A DNA stretch of 64,000 nt. Source: Pseudomonas sp. URIL14HWK12:I12. GTDB lineage: Bacteria; Pseudomonadota; Gammaproteobacteria; Pseudomonadales; Pseudomonadaceae. The translations under genes and the position numbers were made by a program. Position 1 is the first letter of the stretch. Every line of letters starts with the position of its first letter. Where the stretch lies: the NCBI RefSeq assembly GCF_003097135.1, contig NZ_QEQL01000004.1, forward strand, positions 464,567 to 528,566, given 5' to 3'. Below, piece after piece: positions 9,446 to 18,852 of the stretch. The notes under the pieces were generated by a model. The model was not told the origin of the DNA and searched no databases. It saw only the letters and a list, made by a program, of their open reading frames with translations.

Positions 9446-10902
9446 GCGGGTAGTCCTTCAGGGCTGGAGGCAGGCCGGCTGATCAGGTCGTTGAACCAGC
9501 GCCGATCATGCTCGGTTGGTGGGCGAGTGGCCTGGGCCAACAGTTCGGCGTCCAGCGACACTTTCAGGTGGGCCAGGCGCTGCTCAGTAGGCGGATGCGT
9601 GTCAAAGGGGTGCGCCACGGCGCGGGCGAAGGCCTGCTTGTCCAGATCAAGGCGATGGGCACGCAAGTGCTCGCCCAGGGCGCGGATCAGGTCATCACCG
9701 CGGCTGGCCTGAAGCAACTGCTCGATCACCCCAGCCAGGGCAATCACTCGCAGCAGCGCCTGGCCGAATATCGCCTCGCCAGCCACAGCGGCGCCGGCGC
9801 GGTCGGCGACCAGCTCCTGCGCCCGGCTCCAATGATGCACCGCCACCTGGAAGTAATGCAGAAAGCGGCCCGCCATCCACAGCACGGGGCGTTCGATCCA
9901 GGTCGGTTGCTCGCCCTCATCGGTCAACGCCCAATAGTGCTCGCACATCAGTTGGAAACGCGCTGCCGTCTCGCTGCCCAATTCAGTGTCACGAGTACTG
10001 AAATGGCCCAATTCATGGCCGATCACCGCGGCCGCCTCTTCCTGGCTCATTGCAGAGAGATAGGTAAGCGGCAAATACAAAGTGCGGCCGCTCAGCACCT
10101 GGCCTGAGGGCTGCAACGTGACCTCTACGCTGGTGACGAAAAACGATTGGTCCACGCCCACTACCAGGTGGTCGGGTACCGGCGCTGCGGTACGGCGCGC
10201 CAGGTGCTCGACCCAGGCCCAGAGTGCAGGCGCAGTGTCACGGGCCAGTGGCATCCCAAGGAAAGCCGAGCCCGGTGCCTGTAGCGCGCGCCAGCGCGGC
10301 CCCAGTTGCACGGCCATCTTGCCGCCCAGGTAAAGCGTGCCCACCAGGGGCAGGCAAAGCATCAAGGCCAGCCAGTTGCCGTCATGCCGGTGGCTCCAGC
10401 CCCAGCTCAGTTCCGACAGCAACGCCAGCGACAGCGCTGCCAGCACCAGTGCCAGCCAGCCCCGCAGCCATTGACCGAGTACCTGCCAGCTATGGCTGAG
10501 GTGTTCATAGAGAAACACCCGAGACGCGCGGGCGCGCCAGGCATCGACACGCACGCGCAGCCAGATCGCTGGGCCGCCCAGCAGAGCGGCCAGTGCCAGC
10601 CACCAGGCAACGTGGGCCAGTACCGCACGCAGATGCAGTGGCCCGCTATCGGCCTCGATCGCTGCAATGCGCCGGTTGAAGAAGTCGCGGCGCGAGCTGT
10701 ACTCCATCCTGACCTGTTTGCCCTCGTTGCCCTGCAGCCGCTCAAGCAGAGCGTCATCGGGGTGCTCGGTCCACTGGCGCATGATGCGCGCGTCGGCCAA
10801 GAGGCTTTCGGCCCGCCAGGCCTGCTGGGCGGCCCAGCCCATCAGAAACAGCGGCACCAGCAAGATGGCCAGTGCCTTCCACAGGGTCTTCAGGCGTGCC
10901 AC
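9442..10902 (-). CDS. M48-family membrane metalloprotease
   Basis: A 486-residue membrane protein with the zinc-protease motif HELGH at residues 296-300 (AAVIGHELGHFSTRD) and a downstream AQELVADRAGA supplying the third zinc ligand Glu. Hydrophobic helices lie near residues 9-27, 92-115, 145-165 and 176-195, so the protease domain is tethered to the inner membrane, like HtpX-type enzymes. It lies between a two-TM protein and a small exported protein on the same strand, which suggests a small envelope protein-quality or signalling unit. Substrate unknown. Confidence 0.85.
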   Translation of the reverse strand: MARLKTLWKALAILLVPLFLMGWAAQQAWRAESLLADARIMRQWTEHPDDALLERLQGNEGKQVRMEYSSRRDFFNRRIAAIEADSGPLHLRAVLAHVAWWLALAALLGGPAIWLRVRVDAWRARASRVFLYEHLSHSWQVLGQWLRGWLALVLAALSLALLSELSWGWSHRHDGNWLALMLCLPLVGTLYLGGKMAVQLGPRWRALQAPGSAFLGMPLARDTAPALWAWVEHLARRTAAPVPDHLVVGVDQSFFVTSVEVTLQPSGQVLSGRTLYLPLTYLSAMSQEEAAAVIGHELGHFSTRDTELGSETAARFQLMCEHYWALTDEGEQPTWIERPVLWMAGRFLHYFQVAVHHWSRAQELVADRAGAAVAGEAIFGQALLRVIALAGVIEQLLQASRGDDLIRALGEHLRAHRLDLDKQAFARAVAHPFDTHPPTEQRLAHLKVSLDAELLAQATRPPTEHDRRWFNDLISRPASSPEGLPA

Positions 10903-10905
10903 TGC

Positions 10906-11334
10906 TCACTGCGCCTTGAGGTAATCGGTCAAGAACGCTTGAGCATCGCCTTGGCTGGAGAGCATCGGCGAATAACCGACCTGGATCGGCTTGGCCTCGC
11001 CCGGCAGGTACAGCTCGCCCCAGCCATCCTGAACGATGAGCACCACATACTTCTGGCCATCGACGATGGTGGAGTAGCGAGTGTCCTTGGCGGTCTTTTC
11101 CACGGTCATCTTCTGGATGCGCAGGTTCCAGTCGTGGTCGACGTCTTCGAGTTGCACCAACGCCTGGTTGTCGCTGCGCGCACCGATGCGCAGGGTCCAG
11201 ACCTTGACGCCTTGCTCGCCGCCGTAGGCCACTACCTTCTCGGCCACTTCGGGCCGCTCTTGGGCGGTCGCGTTCAGTGTCAGCATCGCCAGGGCCATGC
11301 CCAAGACGGCAGCCCAGTTACGCAGGTTCAGCAT
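10906..11334 (-). CDS. Small exported hypothetical protein
   Basis: A protein of about 142 residues with a clear Sec signal peptide (MLNLRNWAAVLGMALAMLTL, cleavage near TAQ-ERP). The mature part is a small beta-rich domain (VWTLRIGARSDNQALVQLED, YVVLIVQDGWGELYLPGE). Not recognised as a named family. The start at 11334 gives a normal signal peptide; an in-frame ATG at 11370 would add 12 charged residues and cannot be excluded. First gene of the four-gene cluster ending at 7704 and divergent from an AraC-family regulator, so the 178-base gap probably holds both promoters. Confidence 0.65.
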   Translation of the reverse strand: MLNLRNWAAVLGMALAMLTLNATAQERPEVAEKVVAYGGEQGVKVWTLRIGARSDNQALVQLEDVDHDWNLRIQKMTVEKTAKDTRYSTIVDGQKYVVLIVQDGWGELYLPGEAKPIQVGYSPMLSSQGDAQAFLTDYLKAQ

Positions 11335-11512
11335 GGAAAACTCACTTTTGGTTTTGGCAGGGGCGTTCATTGAATCAGCCCTGGGTCGCTTGCCAAGCAA
11401 AGCGGTCGCCGGCCACAACAAAGGCCGTGCCAATCACAAAAAGGCGAGCGATGCAGGGTGAATGAAGCTACCCTGTACGACCGTGCCAGACCCGTTGAAG
11501 GATGCAGTAACG

Positions 11513-12460
11513 ATGGACAACTGGAACCCGTATCTGGATACCCATTTCAGCTTCGACCGCCCCGCGGCCCTCGCCCAGGCGGGGGTGCTCGACACCAGCG
11601 CCCGCCAAGTGCTGGGCAGTGCCATCGGCCACTACCGCGCCCGCACGGTGCGACCGCAGATGCAGTACTTCGACTGCGACCTGCAATTTCCAGAGCCGCT
11701 GCGCATCCACAAGGTGCTGCCAGGCAGCCTTTGCATCGTGCAGGTGCTCGGCGGGCAATGGCTGCACAAGGTCGATGGCCGGCTCAACCACTACACCCCC
11801 GGCACCCCTCACCTGCTGGGGCTGAGCGAAAGCATGGAAGCGGTGGATCAGCTGCCCGCCGGCAGCCACGCGCGCATGGCCGGTTTGCGGGTCGATGGCC
11901 AGTATCTGCGGGAGCTGGCCGAAGAAGACACCAGCCTGCAACCCTTGCTAAGCCTGCTCGAAGACGGCATCCACTTCGGCGAGTTGCGCGGTGCAGGCGT
12001 GATGGGCACGCTGCTCGAGCGGCTTTATCAATCGCCCTACCAGGGCGCGCTCGAACGGCTGAACCAGGAGAGCTTGAGCCTGGCGCTGCTGGTGGAGCTG
12101 GCCGTCAACCTTCGCGGCACCTCAGCGCCGCTGCCCAAGGTGGCGCGCGGGCAGCGTGACCTGGCGCACGAGGCCCGCCGGCTGCTGGATGCGAACCTGG
12201 CCGAGCCGCCGGGCAGCCTGACGCTGGCGCGGCAACTGCAGGTCGGTGAGACCACGTTGCGCCGCGCCTTCAACGAAGTGTTCGGCCAGTCGATGTTGCA
12301 GTACGTGCGCCAGCAGCGCATGGAACTGGCACGTACGCTACTGCGCCAACGCAAATGGCAGGTGGCGCAGATCGCCTATCGGCTGGGCTACGCAAACCCT
12401 GCCAATTTCAATCACGCCTATAAAGCTTATTTCGGCCACCCTCCGGGAGCGGAGTGTTAA
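11513..12460 (+). CDS. AraC-family transcriptional regulator
   Basis: A 315-residue regulator. The C-terminal part (about residues 220-312) is the AraC double helix-turn-helix: TLARQLQVGETTLRRAFNEV and WQVAQIAYRLGYANPANFNH, followed by AYKAYFGHPPG. The N-terminal about 200 residues form an effector-binding domain without a recognised ligand. The start at 11513 (MDNWNPYLDTHFSF) has a GAAGGA upstream and is preferred over the in-frame ATG at 11462. It diverges from the four-gene envelope cluster and precedes the Nramp gene by 15 bases, so either could be a target. Similar regulators sit near siderophore receptors, but none adjoins here. Confidence 0.85.
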   Translation: MDNWNPYLDTHFSFDRPAALAQAGVLDTSARQVLGSAIGHYRARTVRPQMQYFDCDLQFPEPLRIHKVLPGSLCIVQVLGGQWLHKVDGRLNHYTPGTPHLLGLSESMEAVDQLPAGSHARMAGLRVDGQYLRELAEEDTSLQPLLSLLEDGIHFGELRGAGVMGTLLERLYQSPYQGALERLNQESLSLALLVELAVNLRGTSAPLPKVARGQRDLAHEARRLLDANLAEPPGSLTLARQLQVGETTLRRAFNEVFGQSMLQYVRQQRMELARTLLRQRKWQVAQIAYRLGYANPANFNHAYKAYFGHPPGAEC

Positions 12461-12475
12461 CGTTCGGGAACGCTT

Positions 12476-13909
12476 ATGTGGCGGCGCTGCTCTGAAACAA
12501 CACGCGCCCTCTTTCATCCCGAGCATTTCTTCGTGGCAAAACCCAATCCCCAACGCCAGGCCGACGGCGGTGAGCCGGCCCTGTTGAGCCGCCATGCTGG
12601 CGGCACCAGCCGCGCAAGCCTTGGCGAGCTCAATGCCAGCGTGCGATTGCCCGCCGGTGCCGGCTGGCTGCGCCGGCTGCTGGCCTTCACCGGGCCAGGC
12701 TACATGGTCGCGGTCGGCTACATGGACCCAGGCAACTGGGCCACCGACCTCGCTGGCGGCTCGCGCCTGGGCTATCTGCTGCTGTCGGTGATCCTGCTGT
12801 CGAGCCTGATGGCGGTCGTGCTGCAAGCGCTTTCAGCGCGGCTAGGCATCGCCACCGGGCTCGACCTGGCCCAGGCCTGCCGCGAGCGCTGCCCGATGCC
12901 GGTGAACATCTTTCTATGGCTGGCCTGCGAAATCGCGATCATCGCCTGCGACCTGGCCGAAGTGATCGGCACCGCCATCGCGCTGAAGCTACTGTTCGGC
13001 ATTGAGCTGCTGTGGGGGGCAGTGCTCTGCGCGCTGGACGTCTTTCTGATCCTGCTGCTGATGCGCAAGGGGTTCCGTGCACTGGAAGCCTTCGTCGCCA
13101 GCCTGCTGGGGCTGATATTTCTCTGTTTTGTGGTGCAGATGGCGCTCACTCACCCGCCGATCGCGCAGGTGCTGGCCGGTTTCATCCCGCGCGCCCAGGT
13201 GATTACCGACCCTACCGCGCTGTACCTGGCCATTGGCATCCTCGGTGCGACGGTGATGCCGCACAACCTCTACCTGCACTCCTCCATCGTTCAGACCCGC
13301 GCCTACCCGCGTACCGATGCCGGCCGCCGCGAGGGGCTGCGCTGGGCAGTTACCGACAGCACCCTGGCCCTGACCCTGGCACTGTTCGTCAACGCCGCCA
13401 TATTGATCACCGCTGCAGGGGTGTTCCACGCCGGCGGGCACACCGAAGTAGAGAGCATCGAGCAGGCTCATGAGCTGCTCTCGCCCATGCTGGGTGTGGG
13501 CATCGCTTCGGTGCTGTTCGCGGTCGCACTGCTCGCCTCCGGGGTCAACTCCACCGTCACCGCGACCCTGGCCGGGCAGATCGTGATGGAAGGCTTCTTG
13601 CACTTGCGCTTGCCGCACTGGCTACGGCGCCTGATCACTCGCTGCCTTGCGGTGATCCCGGTGGTGGTGATCACCGCGATCTACGGCGAGCGCGGCACCA
13701 CAGAGCTGCTGGTGTTCAGCCAGGTGGTGCTGTCGATGCAACTGCCGCTGGCGGTGATCCCGCTGGTGTGGTTCGTGGGCGACCGCAGGCTGATGGGGCC
13801 GTTGGTCGTTGGCCCCGCAACGAAGGTGCTGGCCTGGGCGATCGCCGCGGTGATCGTGGGGCTCAACACCTGGCTGTTGCTGGGCACCTTGCAAGGGTGG
13901 GGAACTTGA
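12476..13909 (+). CDS. mntH: Nramp-family divalent metal (Mn/Fe) proton symporter
   Basis: A 477-residue polytopic membrane protein of the Nramp family, which imports Mn2+ or Fe2+ with protons. The metal-binding motifs are intact: DPGN at residues 84-87 ([14 protein letters not shown]) and MPHN at 261-264 ([12 protein letters not shown]). About 11 hydrophobic helices follow a soluble N-terminal extension of some 60 residues, longer than usual. An internal GTG at 12533 would shorten that extension; the true start is uncertain. It lies 15 bases after the AraC regulator and may be transcribed with it. Confidence 0.88.
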   Translation: MWRRCSETTRALFHPEHFFVAKPNPQRQADGGEPALLSRHAGGTSRASLGELNASVRLPAGAGWLRRLLAFTGPGYMVAVGYMDPGNWATDLAGGSRLGYLLLSVILLSSLMAVVLQALSARLGIATGLDLAQACRERCPMPVNIFLWLACEIAIIACDLAEVIGTAIALKLLFGIELLWGAVLCALDVFLILLLMRKGFRALEAFVASLLGLIFLCFVVQMALTHPPIAQVLAGFIPRAQVITDPTALYLAIGILGATVMPHNLYLHSSIVQTRAYPRTDAGRREGLRWAVTDSTLALTLALFVNAAILITAAGVFHAGGHTEVESIEQAHELLSPMLGVGIASVLFAVALLASGVNSTVTATLAGQIVMEGFLHLRLPHWLRRLITRCLAVIPVVVITAIYGERGTTELLVFSQVVLSMQLPLAVIPLVWFVGDRRLMGPLVVGPATKVLAWAIAAVIVGLNTWLLLGTLQGWGT

Positions 13910-13982
13910 GCGGCCAGTGCGGTTCTAGACGCCCCGGTGGCTGATTCGTTAGCATCCCCGCCCTTTTTCTTCCGGAGCTTTC

Positions 13983-15170
13983 ATGACTGCTCAGCAAACG
14001 CACGCCCCTGCGCTGCCCGCCCGTAGCGCCCTGAAAATGGAAGCAGCCATGGCCGTAGGCAGTTTCGCCATCGGCACGGGTGAGTTTTCCATCATGGGGC
14101 TGATGCCCGACATCGCTCACAACCTCGGCCTGTCAGAACCGCAGGTTGGGCACGCCATCAGTGCCTATGCACTGGGGGTGATGGTCGGTGCGCCCTTGCT
14201 GGCCATCCTAGGCGCCCGGCTCAAGCGCAAGCACATGCTGCTATGGCTGATGGCGCTGTATGCCTTGGGGAACCTGGCAACAGCCTTCGCCCCTACGTTT
14301 GGTTCGCTGATCGCCTGCCGCTTTATCGCAGGCCTGCCCCATGGCGCCTATTTCGGCATCGCGGCGGTGGTCGCCTCGAGCATGGTGGCCGCCGGCAAGC
14401 GCGCCGGTGCCGTGGCGCGGGTGATGTCGGGGCTAACCTTGGCCATGCTGCTGGGCAACCCCATTGCGACCTTTCTAGGCCAATTGGCCGGGTGGCAATC
14501 GGCGTTCGTACTGGTGGGGGGCATCGCGCTGGTGACCATCGGCCTGGTCAACCATTGGGTGCCCAGCCCGGAGGATGAACAGCGCAGCGACCCGCGCAAG
14601 GAGCTACAGGCATTCAGCCAGCCCCAGGTGTGGATGGCCCTGCTGATCGGCGCTATCGGCTTTGCCGGGATGTTCTGCGTGTTCAGCTACCTGGCGCCGA
14701 CGATGCTCGAGGTCACCCGCGTTACGCCGCAGTGGATTCCCTTCGGCCTGGCGGCGTTCGGTGTGGGTGGCATCCTGGGCAACATTGCCGGGGGCAAGCT
14801 GTTCGATCGCCTGGGCTTTCGTGCCGTGGGCGTGCTGCTGGTGTGGGCGATGCTGGTGCTGCTGTTGTTTCCGTTCGCGGCCAGCTCCCTGTGGGGCGTG
14901 CTGCTCGGCATCGGGCTGGTAGGCACGATGGTTTCGCTGGCCGCGCCGCTGCAGATCCGCCTGATGGACATCGCCGCCAACGCCCCAAGCCTGGCCGCGG
15001 CATCGAACCATGCGGCCTTCAACCTGGCCAATGCCCTGGGGCCGTGGTTGGGTGGCATGGCGATCACCGCGGGCCTGGGCTGGACCAGCACCGGCTTCAT
15101 CGGTGCCGCTACTGCACTGGCCGGCCTTGGCCTGTTCATTCTCGCGCGGCGCCTGCCCGGAGGAGACTGA
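13983..15170 (+). CDS. MFS transporter, DHA1 (AraJ-like) efflux family
   Basis: A 395-residue, 12-helix major facilitator protein. The N-terminus reads AVGSFAIGTGEFSIMGLMPD, the hallmark of AraJ/YdhP-type drug or sugar efflux carriers, followed by ALGVMVGAPLLAILGARLKR (motif A region). No ligand can be assigned. It has an upstream GGAG and is followed by a clear intrinsic terminator at 15250-15280, so it is probably a single-gene unit. Confidence 0.85.
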   Translation: MTAQQTHAPALPARSALKMEAAMAVGSFAIGTGEFSIMGLMPDIAHNLGLSEPQVGHAISAYALGVMVGAPLLAILGARLKRKHMLLWLMALYALGNLATAFAPTFGSLIACRFIAGLPHGAYFGIAAVVASSMVAAGKRAGAVARVMSGLTLAMLLGNPIATFLGQLAGWQSAFVLVGGIALVTIGLVNHWVPSPEDEQRSDPRKELQAFSQPQVWMALLIGAIGFAGMFCVFSYLAPTMLEVTRVTPQWIPFGLAAFGVGGILGNIAGGKLFDRLGFRAVGVLLVWAMLVLLLFPFAASSLWGVLLGIGLVGTMVSLAAPLQIRLMDIAANAPSLAAASNHAAFNLANALGPWLGGMAITAGLGWTSTGFIGAATALAGLGLFILARRLPGGD

Positions 15171-15249
15171 CGGGGGTGTTGTCCGACAGGTCAGGCACCC
15201 ACGCCTAGCGCTGAAAATAGCGCGACACTTGATGGTGTTCCCTACTCCC

Positions 15250-15280
15250 CCCCTGAAGGCTAACGTTTTCAGGGGTTTTT
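15250..15280 (+). terminator. Rho-independent terminator
   Basis: Stem CCCCTGAA (15250-15257) and TTCAGGGG (15268-15275) with a 10-base loop, directly followed by TTTTT. It ends transcription of the MFS gene that stops at 15170 and insulates the next promoter. Confidence 0.88.
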
Positions 15281-15293
15281 AATAGGTTCTGAA

Positions 15294-15322
15294 TTGACAC
15301 CCACGCAGCTGCTCGCTATAAA
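15294..15322 (+). promoter_or_regulatory. Near-consensus sigma-70 promoter for the downstream MFS gene
   Basis: A perfect -35 TTGACA (15294-15299) and a TATAAA -10 (15317-15322) are separated by exactly 17 bases, 70 bases before the ATG at 15392. It begins just after the preceding terminator. No obvious operator palindrome overlaps it. Confidence 0.8.
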
Positions 15323-15391
15323 AGCCAGGTGATATGACGACATACCTCGTCACAATTTCGCGTCCAACAAAAACAAATCGAGCGCACACCC

Positions 15392-16681
15392 ATGAAGATC
15401 AAAGGCATCCGCTGGTGGATGGTCGGGTTGATGATCGCAGGCCTGGTCATCAACTATCTGGCTCGCAACACCCTCTCCGTCGCCGCCCCGACCATGATGT
15501 CGGAACTGAGTATATCCACCGAGCAATACGCCCACATCGTGGTGGCGTGGCAGATGGGCTACGCCTTCATGCAGCCGGTGGCTGGCTACATCGTCGACGC
15601 CATCGGCACCAAGATGGGCTTTGCCTGTTTCGCCGTGGCCTGGTCAGTGGTGTGCGCTATGGCGGCAATGGCGACCGGCTGGCAAAGCCTTGCCTTCCTT
15701 CGCGGCATGCTTGGGATAACCGAGGCAGCAGGCTTTCCCGCCGGGGTGAAAGCGACCACCGAGTGGTTCCCAGCGCGCGAGCGCTCGGTGGCGCTGGGCT
15801 GGTTCAACGTTGGCTCTTCGCTCGGTGCGCTGATCGCACCGCCACTGGTGGTGTGGGCCATCCTCAACAGTGGCTGGCAACTGGCATTCATCCTGGTCGG
15901 TGCGATGGGGCTGGTCTGGAGCGCACTGTGGATGTGGCTGTACAAGCACCCACGCCAGCAAGCGCGGTTGTCCGATGAAGAGCGCGACTACATTCTCGCC
16001 GGCCAGGAAGCCCACCTCAAAGACGCCAAGCCCGCCCGCGCGCAATGGCGCAAGGTGTTCGGCCGGCGCAACTTCTACGCCATCGCGTTGGCCCGGTTCA
16101 TGTCCGAGCCCGCCTGGCAGACCTTCAACGCGTGGATCCCGCTGTACCTGATGACCGAGCGGCACATGAACATCAAGGAAGTGGCGATGTTTGCGTGGCT
16201 TCCGTTCCTGGCCGCAGACCTGGGTTGCGTGCTGGGCGGCTATCTGTCGCCGCTGTTTCACAAGTATTTCAAAGTATCGCTGTTCACCTCGCGCAAGCTG
16301 GTGATGCTCAGCGGTTGCCTGTGCATGATCGGCCCAGGCTGCATCGGCTTGGCCAGCAGCGCCTACACCGCCATCGCGTTGCTCTGCGTCGGCGGGTTCG
16401 CGCACCAGATGCTCTCAGGCGCACTGTACTCGATTACCTCCGACTCCTTTGGCAAGAATGAAGTGGCGACTGCTACGGGCCTTGGCGGGATGTTCGGTTT
16501 CCTGGGGGCGGCGCTGTTCACGATGGTGCTGGGCGTGCTGGTGACCCAGGTCGGCTACAGCCCGCTGTTCGTGGCACTGACGGTACTGGACCTGGGCGCT
16601 GCTGCGCTGATCCTGATCTTGGCTCGGCAGGTGGTCGAACCGGCTCAGCCCGAGCCCCGGATGGCACCGGCCGCAGCCTGA
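15392..16681 (+). CDS. MFS transporter, anion:cation symporter family (hexuronate/ExuT-like)
   Basis: A 429-residue major facilitator of the ACS family, whose members import sugar acids such as hexuronates, glucarate or phthalate with protons. Visible hallmarks are RWWMVGLMIAGLVINYLARN at the N-terminus, QPVAGYIVDAIGTKMGF (motif A), and GITEAAGFPAGVKATTEWFP, typical of ExuT/GudP/GarP. Twelve hydrophobic segments are present. No sugar-acid catabolic genes adjoin it, so the substrate is open. It has its own near-consensus promoter at 15294-15322, suggesting strong expression when not repressed. Confidence 0.87.
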   Translation: MKIKGIRWWMVGLMIAGLVINYLARNTLSVAAPTMMSELSISTEQYAHIVVAWQMGYAFMQPVAGYIVDAIGTKMGFACFAVAWSVVCAMAAMATGWQSLAFLRGMLGITEAAGFPAGVKATTEWFPARERSVALGWFNVGSSLGALIAPPLVVWAILNSGWQLAFILVGAMGLVWSALWMWLYKHPRQQARLSDEERDYILAGQEAHLKDAKPARAQWRKVFGRRNFYAIALARFMSEPAWQTFNAWIPLYLMTERHMNIKEVAMFAWLPFLAADLGCVLGGYLSPLFHKYFKVSLFTSRKLVMLSGCLCMIGPGCIGLASSAYTAIALLCVGGFAHQMLSGALYSITSDSFGKNEVATATGLGGMFGFLGAALFTMVLGVLVTQVGYSPLFVALTVLDLGAAALILILARQVVEPAQPEPRMAPAAA

Positions 16682-16710
16682 AGATAGGCCGCTCTCTGGG
16701 CGGGTTCCGA

Positions 16711-16735
16711 GCATCGGCGCATCATGCGCCGGTGC
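16711..16735 (+). terminator. Stem-loop after the ACS-family transporter
   Basis: Inverted repeat GCATCGGCGCA / TGCGCCGGTGC around a TCA loop, 11 pairs with one G-T wobble, 30 bases after the stop. It lacks a T tract, so termination is plausible but not certain. Confidence 0.4.
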
Positions 16736-16826
16736 CCTGAAAATCTCTGCAACAACAAGAAACCTATGGGCAGCGGCCGGGTCTAGTGAACCAGTCCCTT
16801 CAACGCCATGCAGCCCGAGGTTTTCC

Positions 16827-17360
16827 ATGGCCGTAGAACACGCTTTGCGCTTCGTCGAGCCTTGCCCACCGCCGCCGGTGCCGCTGCTCGAACCTTCGGC
16901 CACTCTGCGCCGTGGCCCCCGGTTTTTCGAGGCATGCCAGAGCCGCACGCTCGAAGCGCTGTGCAATCGCGTATTACCCCAACCCTCCGCCCACCACGCC
17001 GTGCCCTTGGCGGCCCTGCTCGACGCCCGTTGCTTCGCTGGGGTAGATGCAGCCGACCCCGAGCTGGGCACGCCGCGTGAATGCTGGCGCACCGCCCTGG
17101 CAGCGATCGATGCCGAAGCGCTGGCTCGTTACGGCCGCAACTTCTGCAACCTGCGCGGCGGTGAGCAGGATGCGCTGCTGGGTGCAATGCGCCAGGGGCT
17201 GCTCACCCACCCCGCCTGGCAAGGGCTCAGCTGCCAGCGTTTCTTCGCCGTGAGGTTGCTGCGCGACATTTCTACGGCCTACTACAGCCACCCCGCCGCC
17301 TGGCCCTCTTCGGGGCTGATCGGCTCATTTGCATTCACCGCGCAACCGCGCCAAGAATAG
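16827..17360 (+). CDS. Gluconate 2-dehydrogenase subunit 3 family-like protein (orphan)
   Basis: A 177-residue protein. Its C-terminal part reads FFAVRLLRDISTAYYSHPAAW, resembling the YYSHPxxW signature of gluconate 2-dehydrogenase subunit 3 family proteins. These small subunits accompany a flavin GMC-type large subunit and a cytochrome c subunit. Neither partner is in this neighbourhood; the flanking genes are an ACS transporter and ppnN. No twin-arginine signal is visible at the N-terminus, unlike typical subunit 3 precursors, so the protein may be cytoplasmic or serve another role. Family assignment is by eye and moderate. Confidence 0.6.
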   Translation: MAVEHALRFVEPCPPPPVPLLEPSATLRRGPRFFEACQSRTLEALCNRVLPQPSAHHAVPLAALLDARCFAGVDAADPELGTPRECWRTALAAIDAEALARYGRNFCNLRGGEQDALLGAMRQGLLTHPAWQGLSCQRFFAVRLLRDISTAYYSHPAAWPSSGLIGSFAFTAQPRQE

Positions 17361-17434
17361 CCACGGGCGCCAGCGACTGGCCGGCGCCGTTGGGTAGCCG
17401 TAGCCTGCGCCTGCCCGCTGACAAGGATTCGAGC

Positions 17435-18805
17435 ATGTCTGAACGCAATGTGATCAATGCACAGGTCAGCCCCAAGGGTAGCCTGGAGGTGCTCTCGCAC
17501 CGTGAAGTGCAGCAACTGAGCGAAGCCGGCTCAGGCCGCATGTATCAACTGTTCCGCCAGTGCGCCCTGGCCATTCTCAACACCGGCGCCCATGTCGATA
17601 ATGCCAAGACCATTCTGGATGCGTACCGGGACTTCGAGGTCCGTATCCACCAGCAAGACCGCGGTGTGCGCCTGGAGCTGCTCAACGCCCCGGCCGACGC
17701 TTTCGTCGACGGCGAGATGATCGCCTCCACCCGCGAAATGCTGTTCAGTGCCCTGCGTGACATCGTCTACACCGAGAACGAGCTGGGTAATACTGCCTTC
17801 GACCTGGAGAGCTCCAGCGGCATCACCGATTACGTGTTCCACCTGCTGCGCAACGCCCGCACCCTGCGCGCAGGCGTGGAGCCCAAGCTGGTGGTGTGCT
17901 GGGGTGGCCATTCGATCAATACCGAGGAATACAAGTACACCAAAAAGGTCGGCCACGAGCTGGGCCTGCGCAAGCTGGATATCTGCACCGGCTGCGGCCC
18001 AGGTGTCATGAAAGGCCCGATGAAAGGCGCGACCATCGCCCACGCCAAGCAACGCAGCAGCGGCGGGCGCTACCTGGGCCTGACCGAGCCTGGCATCATC
18101 GCCGCCGAGGCGCCGAACCCGATCGTCAACGAGCTGGTGATCCTGCCCGACATCGAAAAACGCCTGGAAGCCTTCGTGCGCGTCGGCCATGGCATCATCA
18201 TCTTCCCCGGCGGCGCCGGCACGGCCGAGGAATTCCTCTACCTGCTGGGCATCCTGATGCACCCGGAAAACCACGAGCTGCCCTTCCCGGTGATCCTCAC
18301 CGGCCCGGCTAACGCAGCAGCTTACCTGGAACAGCTGGATGCCTTCGTCGCCGCCACCCTCGGCGAAGCGGCGCGCAAGCATTACCAAATCATCATCGAC
18401 AACCCTTCCGAAGTCGCGCGGCAGATGGCTGAGGGGTTGCAGGCAGTCAAACGCTTCCGCAGGGAAAAAGCCGATGCGTTTCACTTCAACTGGCTGCTCA
18501 AGATCGACGAACCCTTCCAGCACCCGTTCGACCCCACCCATGCCAATATGAAGGCGCTGGCGCTGCACAAGGGCCTGCCGCCCCACGAGTTGGCGGCCAA
18601 TCTGCGCCGGGCGTTTTCCGGAATCGTCGCCGGCAACGTGAAGGACAAAGGCATCCGCATGATCGAAGAGCACGGGCCGTATGAGATTCACGGGGACCGC
18701 GAGATCATGGAGCCATTGGACAAGCTGCTGCAGGCCTTCGTGGATCAGCACCGGATGAAGTTGCCGGGTGGGGCGGCGTACGAGCCCTGCTACCGCGTGA
18801 TCTGA
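17435..18805 (+). CDS. ppnN: Nucleotide 5'-monophosphate nucleosidase PpnN (YgdH, LOG family)
   Basis: A 456-residue cytoplasmic enzyme that hydrolyses purine and pyrimidine 5'-monophosphates to base plus ribose 5-phosphate and in E. coli is stimulated by (p)ppGpp. The LOG-family core is clear: VVCWGGHSI, CTGCGPGVMKGPMKGA and the hallmark IIFPGGAGTAEEFLYLLG. N- and C-terminal extensions specific to PpnN flank the core, and the length is close to the E. coli protein (about 454 residues). Start at 17435 is chosen because AAGGA lies eight bases upstream; the upstream in-frame start adds 15 residues with no such site. Confidence 0.92.
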   Translation: MSERNVINAQVSPKGSLEVLSHREVQQLSEAGSGRMYQLFRQCALAILNTGAHVDNAKTILDAYRDFEVRIHQQDRGVRLELLNAPADAFVDGEMIASTREMLFSALRDIVYTENELGNTAFDLESSSGITDYVFHLLRNARTLRAGVEPKLVVCWGGHSINTEEYKYTKKVGHELGLRKLDICTGCGPGVMKGPMKGATIAHAKQRSSGGRYLGLTEPGIIAAEAPNPIVNELVILPDIEKRLEAFVRVGHGIIIFPGGAGTAEEFLYLLGILMHPENHELPFPVILTGPANAAAYLEQLDAFVAATLGEAARKHYQIIIDNPSEVARQMAEGLQAVKRFRREKADAFHFNWLLKIDEPFQHPFDPTHANMKALALHKGLPPHELAANLRRAFSGIVAGNVKDKGIRMIEEHGPYEIHGDREIMEPLDKLLQAFVDQHRMKLPGGAAYEPCYRVI

Positions 18806-18852
18806 AGGTAGCGCAGCGCCGGCGGTGCCGGCCTTCCAGGGGGTGATGAACC

